Source of the DNA: an uncultured Saprospiraceae bacterium
GTDB lineage: Bacteria; Bacteroidota; Bacteroidia; Chitinophagales; Saprospiraceae
Assembly (NCBI GenBank): GCA_938041445.1
Contig: CALISO010000020.1
Span: forward strand, 1-64,000
Length of the DNA: 64,000 bases
Reading direction: 5' to 3'
This document shows, piece after piece, positions 63,440-64,000 of this stretch; positions within the stretch are counted from its first letter, which is position 1; the number at the start of each line of letters is the position of its first letter. The position numbers and the translations under genes are program-made. The notes below the pieces were generated by a model. The model saw nothing but the letters and a program-made list of their open reading frames with translations. It ran no database searches and was not told where the DNA came from.

Positions 63440-64000
63440 ATGACACAAAGACTACAATATGTAATTGCTGGAGTAATGTTGTTACTTGCTACTTCATTGA
63501 CAGGACAGCGTGCCGCTAAATTTTGGTGGTTTGATGCAGGTTTAAAAGCACAGTATGGCGCTACATCAATGTTTAACCAGACAGTAGGGGATAGTGAGGC
63601 TTGGAGATATGATATAGGAACAGGATATAGCTTCGGTGGAAAGATTGGTATAAATAAAGGTACTTCTGGACTTACAATTGATGTAATGGCAGCTACAGGT
63701 ACTGCTCAATTCGAAGATGCAACAGTACCTGCTGCAGTGACTAATACTGAATTGACTTATAAGACACTAGATATCTACACTTTATATCGTAATAATAGAC
63801 AATTGGGATATGTAGAGATCGGACCTAAGTTTTCTATTATGAATAGTGCGGAGTATACTGATGGAGCTGGAGAATTGATGGATGTTACAGATTTTTATGA
63901 AGGCAACAATGTTAATGCAGTACTTGGTTTTGGTGCATACTTCTTAGGTAGTGATGGTGCTTTTAGTGGTATCATCGGTTTAAGATTTGAATATGGGTTG
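63440..64000 (+). CDS. Outer-membrane beta-barrel protein (cut by window end)
   Basis: An open frame of 187 codons runs from ATG 63440 to the window end. A signal peptide (VIAGVMLLLATSLTGQ) is followed by alternating hydrophobic and polar residues with many glycines and aromatics (FDAGLKAQYGATSMFNQ, GTGYSFGGKIGINKG), typical of small porin-like barrels of Bacteroidota. No family can be named. It follows the rhodanese gene by 61 bases. Confidence 0.75.
   Translation, partial: MTQRLQYVIAGVMLLLATSLTGQRAAKFWWFDAGLKAQYGATSMFNQTVGDSEAWRYDIGTGYSFGGKIGINKGTSGLTIDVMAATGTAQFEDATVPAAVTNTELTYKTLDIYTLYRNNRQLGYVEIGPKFSIMNSAEYTDGAGELMDVTDFYEGNNVNAVLGFGAYFLGSDGAFSGIIGLRFEYGL

Noticed and set aside
1-64000. 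Prophage or mobile element
   Set aside because: No integrase, transposase, terminase or capsid gene and no long terminal repeats were seen.

Overview
The window reads as the chromosome of an AT-rich marine-type Bacteroidota bacterium, most like the Saprospiria/Lewinella branch. The evidence is the protein families: SusC/FecA-style TonB-dependent receptors with an N-terminal CarboxypepD_reg-like domain, a PorP/SprF protein, two secreted proteins with type IX secretion sorting domains, a GWxTD protein, and TAnnTTTG promoter elements. The taxonomic call is inference from families; no rRNA is present.

Region 1 (1-23.3 kb) is a large surface-glycan locus. It holds nine intact sulfotransferase domains plus one decayed copy, an MBOAT O-acyltransferase with a truncated SGNH-like partner, an FkbM methyltransferase, a GT32-sulfotransferase fusion, GT2 glycosyltransferases, a 1723-residue fusion (sulfotransferase, coiled coil, GT4, GT2, methyltransferase), a tandem GT2 protein, a sulfatase, a class I methyltransferase and a Wzm/Wzt-type ABC exporter. 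A lysine-rich lipoprotein sits in the middle. Most genes up to 16 kb run on the minus strand with short gaps or overlaps. Together they suggest synthesis, sulfation, acylation and export of a heavily decorated anionic polysaccharide. This is the most unusual part of the window.

Region 2 (23.4-34 kb) is mostly housekeeping: lepA, a threonine aldolase, tilS, RNase HI with a viroplasmin-like domain, a TatD nuclease and an EamA transporter. It also has two lipoproteins, one of them a 1103-residue FG-GAP/ASPIC protein.

Region 3 (34-41.6 kb, minus strand) has a secreted reprolysin-like metalloprotease with duplicated modules, an ECF sigma factor / membrane protein / small secreted protein operon, a PorP/SprF protein, RNase Z and a STAS protein.

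Region 4 (42-47.2 kb, plus strand) carries clpC, infC-rpmI-rplT with a clear terminator, a small membrane protein and holA.

Region 5 (47.3-64 kb) is envelope-rich: a GWxTD protein, two TonB-dependent receptors around a TerB-like protein, a T9SS cargo with a small lipoprotein in front, a DUF547 lipoprotein, a CBS pair, dgt, a rhomboid protease, an odd tRNA-like gene, a rhodanese lipoprotein and the start of an outer-membrane beta-barrel protein cut by the window end.

Starts were moved downstream of the longest possible reading frame where a signal peptide, a family N-terminus or a neighbour overlap argued for it. Several genes appear to start with TTG or GTG.
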